A stretch of 64,000 bases of DNA from assembly GCA_028554755.1 (NCBI GenBank), contig JAPTOF010000029.1:1178001-1242000 (forward strand), read 5' to 3'. Source of the stretch: Cordia subcordata (Eukaryota; Streptophyta; Magnoliopsida; Boraginales; Cordiaceae). Below, one piece after another: positions 46,271 to 57,937 of this stretch; positions within the stretch are counted from its first letter, which is position 1; the number at the start of each line of letters is the position of its first letter. Both the position numbers and the translations under genes were made by a program. The notes beneath the pieces were generated by a model, which ran no database searches, had not been told where the DNA came from, and saw nothing but the letters and a program-made list of their open reading frames with translations.

Positions 46271-47299
46271 GGACATGAGGCAAATTCATTTAAGGAGGCT
46301 ATATCTAGGAAAGATTTAGTTTAGTGGGTAAGTGTCATGAGTGAGGAGATTGAGTCTCTTCAAAAGAATTAGACATAAGAGCTTGTTGAATTGCCTAAGG
46401 AACAACGAATTGTTGGCTACAAATGGGTTTATAAGAAAAAGGAAGGTACTCCAGGGGTTGAAGGTCCTTGATAGAAGGCGTGGTTGATGGCAAAAGGCTA
46501 TACACAAAAAGAGAGTATTCTCTCCAACTGTGAAACATAGTTTCATCAGGGTTTTACTTACCTTGGTTGCTCTTCATGATTTAGAGCTTGAGTAGCTAGA
46601 TGTGAAAATAGCATTTTTGCATGGTGATCTTGAGGAGCAGATTTATATGAGTCAACTAGAGGGGTATATAGCTCCTGGTAAAGAGAACTACGTTTATAAA
46701 CTGAAGAAGTCCTTATATGGGTTGAAACAATTGTCTCTATAGTGATACAAGAGATTTGACACATTCATGGTAGGTGCTGGATACACAAGGAATGCTTATG
46801 ACAGTTGTGTGTATCTCAAGAAGCTTCCAGATGGTTCATTTGTGTACTTCTTGTTGTATGTTGATGATATGCTTATTGCTGCTAATAGCATGTCTGCCAT
46901 CAACTAATTGAAAAAGCAGCTGGGTGATGAGTTTGAGATGAAGGATCTTGGAGTACTGAAAAAGATTCTTGGCATGGAGATTCACAAGGATAGAAGCGCT
47001 AAGAAATTGCTTTTATCTCAGCAGAGTTATATTGAGAAGGTGTTGAAGCATTTCGGGATGCATAAAGCAAAGCCTATGAGTGTGCCGCTTGATGCATGTT
47101 TTAGGTTCTCTGTAGATTTGTCACCTAAAACCAAGAAGGAGGTGAAGCATATGTCTCATGTTCTATACTCGAGTGCTATTGGTAGCATGATGTATGCTAT
47201 AGTATGCACTTGTCCTGACATTTCTCATGCAATTAGTGTTATGAGCAAGTGTATGTCATCGCTTGAGAAAGCACACTAGGAAGTGGTGAAATGGATAAT
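46271..47299 (+). pseudogene. Copia D reverse transcriptase
   Basis: Reads [63 protein letters not shown], and YFLLYVDDMLIAANSM with YVDD intact at 46857-46868. The frame 46908-47279 carries FEMKDLGVLKKILGMEIHKD and SYIEKVLKHFGMHKAKPMSV. Stops around 46467, 46592, 46741, 46904 and a frameshift near 46510 break it. This is the best-preserved domain of D. Confidence 0.93.
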
Positions 47300-47483
47300 A
47301 AGACATTTGTACAGCACTGTGAATGTGGTTTTCTATTTAGCAAGATGACTAGAAATTGCATGTGGTTGATAGGTTATTGAGACTTAGATTTTGCTGGTAA
47401 TCTTAATAAGAGGAGATCTCTCACAGGTTACGTGTTTACGCTCTCTGAATGTGCTCTCAATTGGAAAGCGACATTACAGTCTA
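47300..47483 (+). pseudogene. Copia D RNase H, first part
   Basis: SDWAG..-type broken sequence (DFAGNLNKRRSLTGYVFTLS) followed by CALNWKATLQS, cut at 47483 by element C; it continues at 56884 with TIVALSITEAKYIG. The joint is exact: one copy of GTCTA is left when element C is removed. Confidence 0.85.
47479..47483. repeat. Target-site duplication of element C (left copy)
   Basis: GTCTA, repeated exactly at 56879-56883. Confidence 0.92.
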
Positions 47484-49404
47484 TGTAGGATCGATAATAT
47501 TACATGTGGTCTATCCTAGTCCATATTTTCAAAATTACTACCAAAAAAACATGCTAGGAAAATAAAATAACCACATAACACACACAAGAACATGCTTAAG
47601 AACATATAGAACATAACTAGCATTTGCAAAATATATAAAGCTAACCTCTTGAAGTATGGGGCCTTTGATGAAGCTAAAACCATCACATCCTTTTTTTCGC
47701 TCACGAACAAGGCCACTAAAAAAATTTTACTACAAGGGGTTGCAATATCAAACTCCCTAATCTTGTTCCCTACGGTTAAAGAGACTTTTCTTGATAGAAT
47801 AGCCTCTTGTCTGAGAAGAAGCAAAGTAATATGCTCTTGAAAATCTAGAGCAAAAAATCACACAATAAGTGTGTACTATGTGCTGTAGTATTCTCTTCCC
47901 AAAATGGAAGAGATCAACGACAAAATTTTTGGATGCTAGAAATGGTTTAAGGTCTTGCCTATTTATAGAAAAAGTTTGGCACCTAAACCTTGTAAACTTT
48001 CCATGTGGGAAACTTTTTCCTAGTAGTAAATGTTTTCCATATGTCATGCAAGTTACTTGTATAATTTAAATTCTTCATGGAAGTTATTTGTACAATATGA
48101 ATTATTCATGGAAGTTACTTGTACAATTTGAATTCTTCATGTAGTAACTTTCTAGCACATGTCCTAAAAGATTGGGCCAAGCCTGCAATTCAAGCCCAAC
48201 ACATAGTCCACAATCCATGTGGAGGTCAAAGCCCAATAAGGTTATCTTGGACTCTAAAGAAAGCCCAAATCTAATTCCAAGCTTTGGCCCAATAAAGCTA
48301 CTACTACAATATGGAATTTGCTCTTTCAAGATTGCTCTCTCAAAGTCATTTCAACTAGGGAAGGGACCAAGAAGACACAATTAACCTTGGCTTCCAAAAA
48401 TAATAAAAAAATGTCCTTACCCGATCTAGGCGACATAATAATTATTTCTAACTCCGATCTATTCCAGCATAAGATCAAAGTAGCACTCCAAGAATAATTG
48501 CTATTACCCAAAAGCTTATCACAAAAGAATGTGAACTTTGTCTTTGACCTACTAAATAATCGACCATAATGCCCCTCTATGTATACCCACAGCTAAGACC
48601 AGTCATTTGGCCAGTGTACTATCACCTCCTTAGCTGTATTTTTTTTCGTTGGGTTTCTTGTCCTATTCACAAACATCCTTGGTCATGGAATCTCTTAATC
48701 TCGGGAGCGACTCTCAAGCCATATGACCAATACACCTATAAAGGTAGTATCACTAGATTTAGATTCAGATGATAAATATGGACAATCCCAAAGAGGACAC
48801 ATAGATTCCATATTGCATATGCATGTTCCAATTAATTAGAACTTAGCACTTAATGCACAAGGCTGTTGATCCTAATAAAGTAAGATCTCAACCACAGTGA
48901 ATCAAAGTACGAAGCCCTAACTTCATTAGTTCATCCACATATGCTCAAGATTAAGAGCAATGATCATTTAGGAGCAGTGGGTATCTTGTTTTCTTTCTTT
49001 GATAGTACGTCTCTAGAAAACATACTCACAATGGTCCTGTCAAATACGCGACACACGTACTATTGAGACAAATCCGGAAAGTCTTCCAATGACCTAGGTA
49101 GATCACCCTCAATGAGGAGACTTGCTCAATATAACCTTATCCCGGTAGAGTGCCCAACACTACCATTCAGTTACGAACTCAATTTATGACTTGACTAAAT
49201 CTAGACTTGGGCCTACTGTGCGTCTAGCCTCACTGCGCACCCAAATCATTAGTTCAAGTCAAGGGACCTTTATACATACATCAATAAAACATACCAGAGA
49301 TAATATGTAAGGAACTCATAATGCCATTTAACAAAATGATTATACATTGTTTAACATCCAAAATGTTATATACAAGTAAGCTTTAGGGCTTACTAATCCT
49401 AACA
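47484..49404 (-). repeat. Element C 3' LTR
   Basis: 1921 bp, TGTAGGATCGATAATATTAC to CTAATCCTAACA. Holds three copies of a 31-bp unit at 48047-48139 and a TATA-like block at 47958-47968. Confidence 0.95.
48047..48139. repeat. Three tandem 31-bp units in C 3' LTR
   Basis: Units begin at 48047, 48078 and 48109, of the form TGGAAGTTACTTGTACAATT plus 11 bases. Element A has a single copy (for example near 16698). Confidence 0.88.
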
Positions 49405-49420
49405 ATCTCTCACTTGCACT
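49405..49420 (-). other. Element C polypurine tract
   Basis: The minus strand AGTGCAAGTGAGAGAT abuts the 3' LTR start. Confidence 0.7.
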
Positions 49421-50072
49421 AAAGATCACTTCTGCACAACCTAATACCAACAGGCTCCAAATGTATGGTAAGCATTTTCTCTAGAAGAGTCTTTTTAAAT
49501 GGGTCTGCTAGGTTTTCTACTGAAGCTACCTTTTTAATTATAACTTCTCCTCTCTGGATAAACTCACAGATCAAATTATATTTCCATTCGATATGTTTAC
49601 CCTTTTTGTGATTCCTGGGCTCTTTGCATAGTGAAATAGCACCGTTGTTGTCGTAGTATAACGTTATTGGTCTGTGAGCTGTCGGCACAACCTCTAGGTC
49701 TAAAAGGAACTTTCTTAGCCATACTACCTCTTTTGTAGCCTCAGATGTTGCTACATACTTGGCCTCCCTGGTAGAGTCAGCAATACAATTTTGCTTCACA
49801 CTTCTCTATGAAATAGCTCCTCTTGACAGAGTGAAAGCATATCCAGAAGTAGACTTCCTGGAATCTCTATCGGACTGGAAATTCGAGTCTGTATAGGCTA
49901 ATGGCGTTAGATCATCTGCATGGTATTCCAGCAAACAATCCTTAGTTCCTTGCAAGAATTTGAATATATGCTTAACTGCGACCCAATCTGGCAGTCCAGG
50001 GTTTGACTGATATCTACTAACCATGCCAACAGTAAAGCAAATATCTAGTCTAGTACATAACATGGCAAACAT
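49419..50072 (-). pseudogene. Element C RNase H and connection
   Basis: The frame 49806-50072 reads MVSRYQSNPGLPDWVAVKHI, TPLAYTDSNFQSDRDSRKST and SGYAFTLSRGAIS; the frame 49419-49799 reads IADSTREAKYVATSEATKEV, LYYDNNGAISLCKEPRNHKK, GKHIEWKYNLI and ASVENLADPFKKTLLE. The two frames are adjoining, divided by a stop. The usual EAEYVA appears as EAKYVA, so the Glu that belongs to the RNase H catalytic set is Lys. Confidence 0.92.
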
Positions 50073-50900
50073 GAGGCTTCCAATCGCTGAAGCATAAGGA
50101 ACTCATTTCATGCTCTCTACCTCCCCAAGTGTTTTAGGACATTGATCTCGAGATAGATAAACTCTATGTCTAGAAGGTATTGAGGCCTTCTTAGAGTTTT
50201 GCATTTTAAACCTAACCAATATCTTCTCAATAAATGAAGCTTGAGATAGGGCTAGCCTTCTGTTCTTACGATCTCGCATAAGCTTGATGCCTAGATTATA
50301 ATTAGTTTCTCCTAAATCCTTCATTTGAAATTGAATAGAAAGCCAAACCTTGATGGATGATAACATCCCCACATCATTTCCAATAAGTAGGATATCATCC
50401 ACATATAGAACCAAAAAAGCTATAGCATTTCCATTACGCCTCTTATACACGCAAGGTTTATCAATATTTTGATCAAAACCATAAGATCTAATTGCACGAT
50501 CAAATTTGATGTTCAATGCTCTAGATGCTTGCTTTAATCCATAAATGGATTTTTTTAGCTTACAAACCATACGTTCCTAGCCTTTGGCAACATATCCATC
50601 TGGTTGTGTCATGTAAATGGTCTCGTAAAGCTCTATATTAAGAAAAGTTCTCTTGACATCCATTTGCCATATCTCGTAGTCATAATGACATGCGATGGCA
50701 AGAAGTATCCTGATTGATTTAAGCATGGCTACTGGTGAGAAAGTTTCCTCATAATTGATCCCTTATTTCTGAGTATAAACTTTCGCCACCAACCTTGCTT
50801 TAAAGGTTTCAACTTTTCCATCAACTCCTCTTTTCCTCTTGTAGATCCAATTGCACCCTATAGGTTTTACCCCTTCAGGTGTAATTACAAGATCCTAGAC
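50073..50900 (-). pseudogene. Element C reverse transcriptase
   Basis: The frame 50103-50570 contains VCKLKKSIYGLKQASRALNI, KFDRAIRSYGFDQNIDKPCV, FLVLYVDDILLIGNDVGMLS with YVDD intact at 50394-50405, and FQMKDLGETNYNLGIKLMRD. Upstream (50571-50900) the reading is broken by stops but keeps the VKRTFLN and EETFSPVAMLKSIRI-like blocks. It is the longest conserved polymerase segment in the window. Confidence 0.93.
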
Positions 50901-51388
50901 TTTGTTAGAATACATAGATTCTAACTCTAAATCCATTACCTTATGCCATTGGTCAGCATCTATGTCGGAAACTGCTTCATCATAACTTGTCAGATCCATC
51001 ACCTAATCCTCTGAAGAAGTCTGAAAGGAAGACTCTCCATAGTATTTATCAGAAGGCTTGGATATCCTTCCCCTACGATGAGGCTCCAATATATTAGGTG
51101 TAATATGTTGTTCCTTTTCATTTACAATTACCACAGGTGTTACTGGAGATTGTTGTAAAATCTCTTCTAGAACAACTTCAGGATCTGGTGTTTTCTCGAT
51201 CATTTCACCATTCTCTAAGTATCTAGCATGGGTGCTTATAAACACCTTTTGCTCCTAAGGATTATAAAAGATCCCACCTCTAGTTCCCTTAGGATACCGA
51301 ATAAAATAGCACAACTCAGATCTTGGTTCCAACTTTAAAGCATTACTATTAAGTACATAAGTTGGACAACCCCAAATGTGGAGATAAT
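50901..51388 (-). pseudogene. Element C integrase tail and linker
   Basis: The open frame 51003-51245 encodes VFISTHARYLENGEMIEKTP followed by an acidic linker and HRRGRISKPSDKYYG. To its right the FYFIGYPKGTRGG block is present with a stop. Collinear with element A 8661-9160. Confidence 0.75.
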
Positions 51389-51950
51389 TTAAACTAGGCT
51401 TACGCCAGTCCACATTTCTTGTGGTGTCCTACGTACTGATTTAGATGGTACCAAGTTCAAGATGTATGCTGCTGTCTCAAGGGCATACCCCCTAAAAGAT
51501 AAAGGTAACGATGCATGACTCATCATTAACCTAACCATATCTAATAGGGAGTGATTTCTTCTCTTTGCTACACCATTTTGCTGGGGAGTCCCTGGTGCAG
51601 TCAATTGAGACACAATCCCTTCTTGTGTAAGATAGTCTCTGAACTCACCTGAAAGGTATTCGCTACCTCGATCAGATCGAAGGCCTTTGATACATTTATC
51701 TAATTTTTGCTCCACTTTAGCCTTGAACTCTTTGAATTTCTCAAAGGATTCAAACCTGCATCATATCAGATATACATATCCATACCTAGACTAATCATCA
51801 GTAAAGGTAATGAAATACTCATAACCTCCTCGTGTTGGTTTGCTCATAGGACCAAACACATCGGTATGAACCAATTCCAGCACTTCTTTGGCCCTTTCTC
51901 CTTTAGAAGAAAATGACCGTTTGGTCATCTTTCCTTTGAGGCAAGATTCA
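51389..51950 (-). pseudogene. Element C integrase core
   Basis: The open frame 51389-51715 reads IKGLRSDRGSEYLSGEFRDY, LTAPGTPQQNGVAKRRNHSL and LDMVRLMMSHASLPLSFRGY. The second Asp is kept; the catalytic Glu of the usual GVAERRN is Lys (GAG to AAG). The part with the first Asp (51720-51950) is broken. The uninterrupted site corresponds to the insertion point of N1 in element A. Confidence 0.92.
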
Positions 51951-52230
51951 CATGGAGGTAAATCTTCGAGATCTAATGAGCTAAGATGCCCATTCTCGAC
52001 TAATCTCCAAATTCGCTTTAGACTAATATGTCCTAAGCATAGATGCCAAAGATAAGTATCATTGGTCGAAGAAACCTTCCTTTTTCTGGAATTAGTTTAT
52101 TCTGTATTATGCAGTGAATTTGTAATAGGTTTTTTATAGAACAAGTTATCATGCGTGCTACTGGAACAAATAATATTTCCATCTCTACTGATATCAACAC
52201 CAGAATGGAAATTACTACAAAAACCATCTA
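51951..52230 (-). pseudogene. Element C GAG-pre-integrase region
   Basis: The minus strand has NSRKRKVSSTNDTYLWHLCL, then RRLVENGHLSSLDLEDLP.CESC in broken frames, the usual LWHxRLGH and zinc-binding region ahead of copia integrase. Collinear with 13130-13300 of element A. Confidence 0.7.
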
Positions 52231-52510
52231 ATATTAATTGCGAAATAGAAATAAGGTTTTTACGTACATCCGAAACATAATAAGCATTGTTAAAAATAAC
52301 TTCCTATTACATGGAAAATTTAAGCACATTCCTTCTACTACAGCAGCCCGTACTTTTGCTCCGTTACCCATCCTCAGAGCAAATTCCCCTTTAGCTAGGT
52401 CCTTCATTTCCTGAAACCAAAGCAAATAATTGCAAATATGGTTAGTGGCTCTAGAGTCTACAATCCAAGAATCAATAGAATCAACCACTAAACAGGTTTC
52501 AATGTAAAAC
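52231..52510 (-). pseudogene. Element C aspartic protease
   Basis: The open frame 52234-52488 begins near the active site: SWIVDSRATNHICNYLLWFQ. The usual DSG is DSR (52450-52458), a GGA to AGA change, so the protease is inactive. LRMGNGAKVRAAVVEGMCLN and FPCNRKLFL follow; a frameshift near 52290 ends the frame. Confidence 0.92.
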
Positions 52511-53346
52511 GAAAGAGGTGTACCTATCTGGCCTCGTGCCAGGTACTTCGGGCAATCCCTTTTCTAGTGCCCTTTCTGGCCACACTTAAAGCATTTGCCC
52601 TTAGGCTTTTCACCTGTTAATTGTTTGGGCTGTTCACCATTTTTCTTCTTTTTTCCCTTGACCACATTTTTGCTTCCCCTTTCCTTTGAATTTTTCCCTT
52701 TCGGGTTAAGTCCAGAAGTGAATGCTTGAACTATGTTTACGTAGCCCTTATTTTTCATTATGGCTTCTACAACTAGGAGCTCTTTCATTAATTCCATCAT
52801 ATCCATGTTCATCTTGCCCATATTATAATTAAGCTTGAACTGGGTGTAAGACAGTGGTAGAGTCTCTAAAATCATGTTTACCTTTGACTGTTCATCTATG
52901 TTTGCCCCTAGGATCTCGGCAGTATTGACGTAATCCATCATTTTGAGCATATGCTCTCTGACATATGCACCGTTTGCCATCCTTTGATTCATAATTTCTC
53001 TAAGAGTACCTTGCTTTGCAGGCCTACTCTTATTGGCAAACATACGAGACAGTGAGGTCATGATTTCTTTTGCAGTTTCCATATGATGATGCTTGCTCTG
53101 CAAAATATCTGACATAGAAGTCATCATACAGCACTTGGCTATACTATTGGCCTTCTGCCATTTTGCCACAGCATCTTTTTGGGCTTCAGAAAAGTTTGCC
53201 CTCACAATAGGACAAGGAGCTGTTAAGACATCCTTGTACTCTTCTGTGGTGAGTACTATGTCCAAGTTCCGTTCCTAGTCCACAAAATTCGTTCCAGTGA
53301 GCTTGTGCTCTTTGAGAATTGTAGCTAGTGGACTAAACGAAGACAT
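52511..53346 (-). pseudogene. Element C gag
   Basis: ATG at 53346 (MSSFSPLATILKEHKLTG). A TAG at 53275-53277 replaces the Trp of FVDWERN that element A retains. From 53265 a 233-codon frame runs: DIVLTTEEYKDVLTAPCPIV, METAKEIMTSLSRMFANKSR, MNQRMANGAYVREHMLKMMD, ILETLPLSYTQFKLNYNMGK, and the nucleocapsid knuckle KCFKCGQKGH, where a second Trp codon (before KRDCPKYLA) is TAG. It is the longest open frame in the window and the best model for this gag. Confidence 0.95.
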
Positions 53347-54941
53347 TTTTCTAGATATACAACAATATATTAATAATTATTTTATGAGTATGGAATTGCT
53401 GCATGAATAATATGTATGCTATCTTTGGAAATAAAACATACAAGTACTTTTACATCATTTGCCTTTAAGTAGATTAACCCTTAAACTACTCGATGTAACA
53501 GTGTCTCAACGTCCTCACAAGAACTTCATCGATGGGATGGCCGAACTTATGAACGTTAAGTTAAGCACCACCGCATATTTGAATTGACAATTATCTGGAT
53601 ATGTTCCAATTTGAATAATTCAATCACTGCTTCATTTGGCTTCTTAAATCCGATAGCAAACTCTATCGATAGGATAGCCGAACCTTCCATTTAAGATGAG
53701 TGTATACCTACTCCTTATGTTCATTCACCATAACATTCTTGATTTAAGCCCTCCGATAGGGTAGTGACTTTAATCAATGTTGTGTGAGGCGATATTTAAT
53801 GAAGAATTCCGCCGATAGGATGGCCAAACTCACTAACACCCTTTTTGAATAAACATTTTAAATTCACCTTGCTAAATCTTGATAAAGTGTCACCCTCCGA
53901 TGGGGAATTTAATAACATTTACCATTACCGTGAATCGGATATGGAAAGCGGTAGGGTATTTCTAGTCCCCTCTCCCACTCAATATTTTAACATAAGGGTT
54001 TCATCTATTTTTGGTATTCTCGCCTTTTGTTTTAGATCTAAACATACTTTGGATTTGCGAAACACTTTGGTTTTTGCGAATTCCCTTTTTATTACTAAAA
54101 CATTGCAATACCATAGTAGATTACTTACCTAAATCTAGGTGTATGGACCCTTAGGTTGTCATATTTTAAATCTCAAGTTAAGTTTTTTCTTTTTTGTCAT
54201 GAGATTGCATGGCATCTTTAGACATAATTGCTTACAATTATCTTGTCTAAGCCAATCTCTTTTAAATGAACTTAACTATCTCTGAGAAATTAACACATAG
54301 GATTGGCCAATTTTAAAAACCTAATGAGGAGGCATATTTCTAGGTGGTAATCATGTTTATGCTTATGCAAATATGTTAAAACATATGTCAATGCATTATA
54401 AACATCCACCAAAATGCGTTAAAAATCCCTCTTTGATGGCTCCCTGCAATCTTCAACAAAACAGCACACTTAATAGCTTTTTCTGCCTCAGCCTATTGTT
54501 TGTCAGTAAAAGCCAGTCGACTGAGCCGGTCGATCAGCAAGTTCAACCAACAGAGTGTTCCTCCATGCTATTTTCTTGTTTTTCTCCTTGGTCTTTAAAG
54601 ATTACAATAATACACTTTGCTATTGCTAATACAAGTTTCATAAAGAAACATTACAAGGATATCAAAATATCCTATGCTTCTTTTAAATGAAACTACAAGC
54701 AATAACCATAAATATTTATACATGAAATCACCTATGGCCAAGCTTTGTTGACCATACACGAAAAGCTATCATGCATACATACGAACCATCAAGGGGATTT
54801 TGTATTACCTGCACATACAAGCATAAAACCACAAGTATGTGCCACGTAAGATTTCCTAATCTTGCCACTCACAAGATGACTAACATATTTATGCAAATAC
54901 AATATTCTTGCATAGTCTAAGCATGTTGTGTGTGAGCCTAA
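53347..54941 (-). other. Element C 5' leader with repeated motif
   Basis: 1.6 kb with no gene. Motif copies (plus strand, GATGG/GATAG followed by GATGGCCGAAC-like or GTAGTGAC) at 53521-53550, 53660-53684, 53741-53770, 53801-53830 and 53881-53910. A GGTCGAC-rich patch at 54513-54560. Collinear with 14554-16118 of element A. Confidence 0.78.
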
Positions 54942-54953
54942 GCTCTGATTCCA
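54942..54953 (-). other. Element C primer-binding site (initiator-Met, one mismatch)
   Basis: The minus strand reads TGGAATCAGAGC; element A has TGGTATCAGAGC. Confidence 0.88.
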
Positions 54954-54955
54954 AT

Positions 54956-56878
54956 TATAGGATCGATAATATTACATGTGGTATATCCTAGTCCATACCT
55001 TCAAAAATACTACCAAGAAAACATGCTAGGAAAATAAAATAACCACATAACACACACAAGAACATGCTTAAGAACATACTGAACATAACTAGCATTTGCA
55101 AAATATGTAAAGCTAACCTCTTGAAGTGTGAGGCCTTTGATGAAGCTAAAACCGTCACAAGCTTTGTTCCCACTCACGAACAAGGCCAACAAAAAAATTT
55201 TACTATAAGGGTGTCGCAATATACAACTCCCTAGTCTTCCTCCCTATGGTTAAAGAGACTTTTCTTCAGAGAATAGCCTCTTGTGTGGGAAGAAGCAAAG
55301 TAATATAGTCTTGAAAATCTAGAGCAAAAAACCACACAATAAGTGTGTACTATGTGTTGTATTATTCTCTTGCCAAAATGGAAAAGATCAACTACAAAAT
55401 TTTTGGATGCTGGAAATGGTTTAAGGTCTTGCCTATTTATAGAAAAAGTTTGGCACCTAAACCTTGTAAACTTTCCATGTGGGAAATTTTTTCCTAGTAG
55501 TAAATGTTTGCCATATGTCATGGAAGTTACTTGTACAATTTGAATTCTTCGTGGAAGTTACTTGTACAATTTGAATTCTTCGTGGAAGTTACTTGTACAA
55601 TTTGAATTCTTCATATAATAACTTTCTAGCACATGTCCTAAAAGATTGGGCCAAGCCCGCAATCCGAGCCCAACACATAGTCTATAATCCATGTAGAGGC
55701 CCAAGCCTAATAAGGTTATCTTGGACTCTAAAGAAAGCCCAAATCCAATTCCAAGCTTTGGCCCAATAAGGCTACTACCACAATATGGAATTTACTCTTT
55801 CAAGATTGCTCTCTCAAAGTCATTTCAACTAGGGAAGGGACCAAGAAGACACAATTAACCTTGGCTTCCAAAAATAATAAAAAAATGTCCTTGCCTGATC
55901 TAAGCAACATAATAATTATTTTTAACTCCGATCTATTCCACCATAAGATCAAAGTTGCACTCCAAGAATAATTGCTATTACCCAAAAGCTTATCACAAAA
56001 GAACGTGAACTTTGTCTTTGACCTACTAAATAACTGACCATAGTGTCCCTCTACGTATACCCACAGCTAAGACCGGTCCTTTGGCCTATGTACTATCACC
56101 TCCTTAGCTGTATCTTTTTCCGTTGGGTTTCTTGTCCTATTCACAAACATCCTTGGTCATGGAATCTCTTAATCTCGGGAGAGACCCTCAAGCCATATGA
56201 CCAATACACCCATAAAGGTAGTATCACTAGATCTAAATTCAAATGATAAATATGGACAATCCCAAAGAGGGCACATAGATTCCATATTGCATATGCATGT
56301 TCTAATTAATTAGAATATAGCACTCAATGCATAAGGCTGTTGATCCTAATAAAGTAAGATCTCACCCACAGTGAATCAAAGCACCAAACCTTAACTTCAT
56401 TAGTTCATCCACATATGCTCAAGATTAAGAGCAATGATCATTTAGTAGTAGTGAGTATCTTGTTTTCTTTCTTTGATAGCACGTCTCTAGAAAACATACT
56501 TACAATGGTCCTGTCAAATACGTGACACACGTACTATTGAGACAAATCCGGAAAGTCCTCCAATGACCTAGGTAGATCACCCTCAATGAGTAGACTTGCT
56601 CAATATAACCTTATCCCGGTAGAGTGCCCAACACTACCATTCAGTTACAAACTCAATTTATGACGTGACTAAATCTAAACTTAGACCTACTATGCGTCCA
56701 GCCTCACTACGCACCCAAGTCATTAGTTCAAGTCAAGGGACCTTTATACGTACATCAATAAAACATAGCAGAGATAATATGTAAGGAACTCATAATGCCA
56801 TTTAACAAAATGATTATACATTGTTTAACATTCAAAATGTTATATACAAGTGATCTTTAGGGCATACTAATCCTAACA
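54956..56878 (-). repeat. Element C 5' LTR
   Basis: 1923 bp; terminal TG mutated to TA on the left (54956). Pairs with 47484-49404; over the first 265 aligned bases I count roughly twenty differences by eye. A TATA-like block at 55432-55442. Confidence 0.95.
55521..55613. repeat. Three tandem 31-bp units in C 5' LTR
   Basis: Units start at 55521, 55552 and 55583 and are almost identical. The same triplication is at 48047-48139, so it was present in the parent element. Confidence 0.92.
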
Positions 56879-56883
56879 GTCTA
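56879..56883. repeat. Target-site duplication of element C (right copy)
   Basis: GTCTA, identical to 47479-47483. Confidence 0.92.
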
Positions 56884-57305
56884 TTGTGGCATTGTCGATT
56901 ACTGAGGCAAAATATATAGGAATTACAAAAACTATGAAGGAGGCGATGTGGTTACAAGGCCTAGTTCGTGATTTTAGACTGCAGTAGCATCGAAGTGTAG
57001 TCTTTTGTGATAGCCAGAGTGCAATTCATCTGATAGAGAATAAGATGTATCATGAGAGGACTAAACACATTGATATAAGATATCACTTTTTAGAGATGTT
57101 ATATCCCAAGGGATCATATCGTTGTAGAAGATTTCTACCCACGAGAATCTAGCAAATATGATAACCAAGGTGGTTCTAGTCAACAAGTTCAAGCATGCTT
57201 GGACTTGGTTGCTATTTGCAGTACAGAGCATTGAGCCCTTAGGGGCATTTGGCAGTAGGGATGATGGTGTGTTGATTGGAATGAATACGTGCTAAGGTGG
57301 AGATT
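56884..57305 (+). pseudogene. Copia D RNase H, second part, and polypurine tract
   Basis: TIVALSITEAKYIGITKTMK, EAMWLQGLVRDF, VVFCDSQSAIHLIENKMYHE and RTKHIDIRYHFLEML: typical copia RNase H with E replaced by K in TEAEY. It continues the frame cut at 47483. A purine-rich tract (CTAAGGTGGAGATT) at 57292-57305 precedes the LTR. Confidence 0.9.
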
Positions 57306-57623
57306 TGTTAATTGTGGCCCGTATTCTTGGGCAACAAGAATAACAAATTGCATTATTAGCTTGTTACCATAATAGCACCTAATTAATAGGTTGCCTTTTG
57401 TTTGCTCAATAGGTTTTAGGAAACTTGTGCACTATAAATATATGGCAATACTCATTTGTTTATATGTGGGAGAGAAAGCAGAGTGTGAGCCTTGTAATAT
57501 TTGATGATCAATAGTGGAATTGTTCTCTGTTGCTCATGGACGTAGGCTTTGAGACTGAACCACGTAAATTCTTTTGTATCCTTTTCTCTTGTGTTCTTCA
57601 TGTTAGCATGTTTTTCCCTAACA
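57306..57623 (+). repeat. Copia D 3' LTR
   Basis: 318 bp, TGTTAATTGTGGCCC to TTTCCCTAACA, a small LTR as in Tork/Tnt1-like copia elements and quite unlike the 1.9-kb LTRs of A and C. A TATA-like ACTATAAATATATGG lies at 57431-57445. No partner LTR is found upstream of 41756. Confidence 0.85.
57431..57445 (+). promoter_or_regulatory. Copia D LTR TATA box
   Basis: ACTATAAATATATGG in the middle of the LTR. Promoter role inferred from motif and position. Confidence 0.55.
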
Positions 57624-57937
57624 GATATCAATTGACTTTGTAGTAGTTTACCGAAAGAAATTTATGTGAGTTAAAAAGTAGTTGTATACAAAATGAAATT
57701 AATGAGAAAAAATTATTTTATGCCGACAAAAAAATAAAAAATGATTATATTTAATTTATTGTTATTATAAAATTTGTGAAGCTAATTTTTGTAGATGTTA
57801 TATATATTTGTCTATAAAAAATTTGAATTAATTGTCCATAGAAAAAGTTGTGCTAATTAATTAATGTGTTTTATGCTTATCAATAATTATAATAAACTAA
57901 AAGATGTAATATTTATTTGTAATATTGTGGTAGGGAA
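57624..57937. other. AT-rich flank between D LTR and transposase
   Basis: Strongly AT-rich, many A runs; no frame, terminal inverted repeat or known repeat recognised. Could hold the terminal part or promoter of the Mutator-like element to the right. Confidence 0.4.

Larger units (their letters stand above)
47484..56878 (-). mobile_element. Copia retrotransposon C, 9.4 kb, family A type
   Basis: A minus-strand element of the same family as A: LTRs 47484-49404 and 54956-56878, an initiator-Met primer site with one mismatch, perfect duplication GTCTA, and the complete copia domain order without nested insertion. It is the best template in the window for the family. Coding is broken by stops in gag, protease, integrase and RT. 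It lies in the RNase H of copia D, so it is younger than D. Confidence 0.96.

Noticed and set aside
55521..55613. Regular 31-bp repeats considered as a CRISPR-like array
   Set aside because: The units are directly adjacent without spacers, occur in both LTRs of a retrotransposon and the DNA is from a plant.
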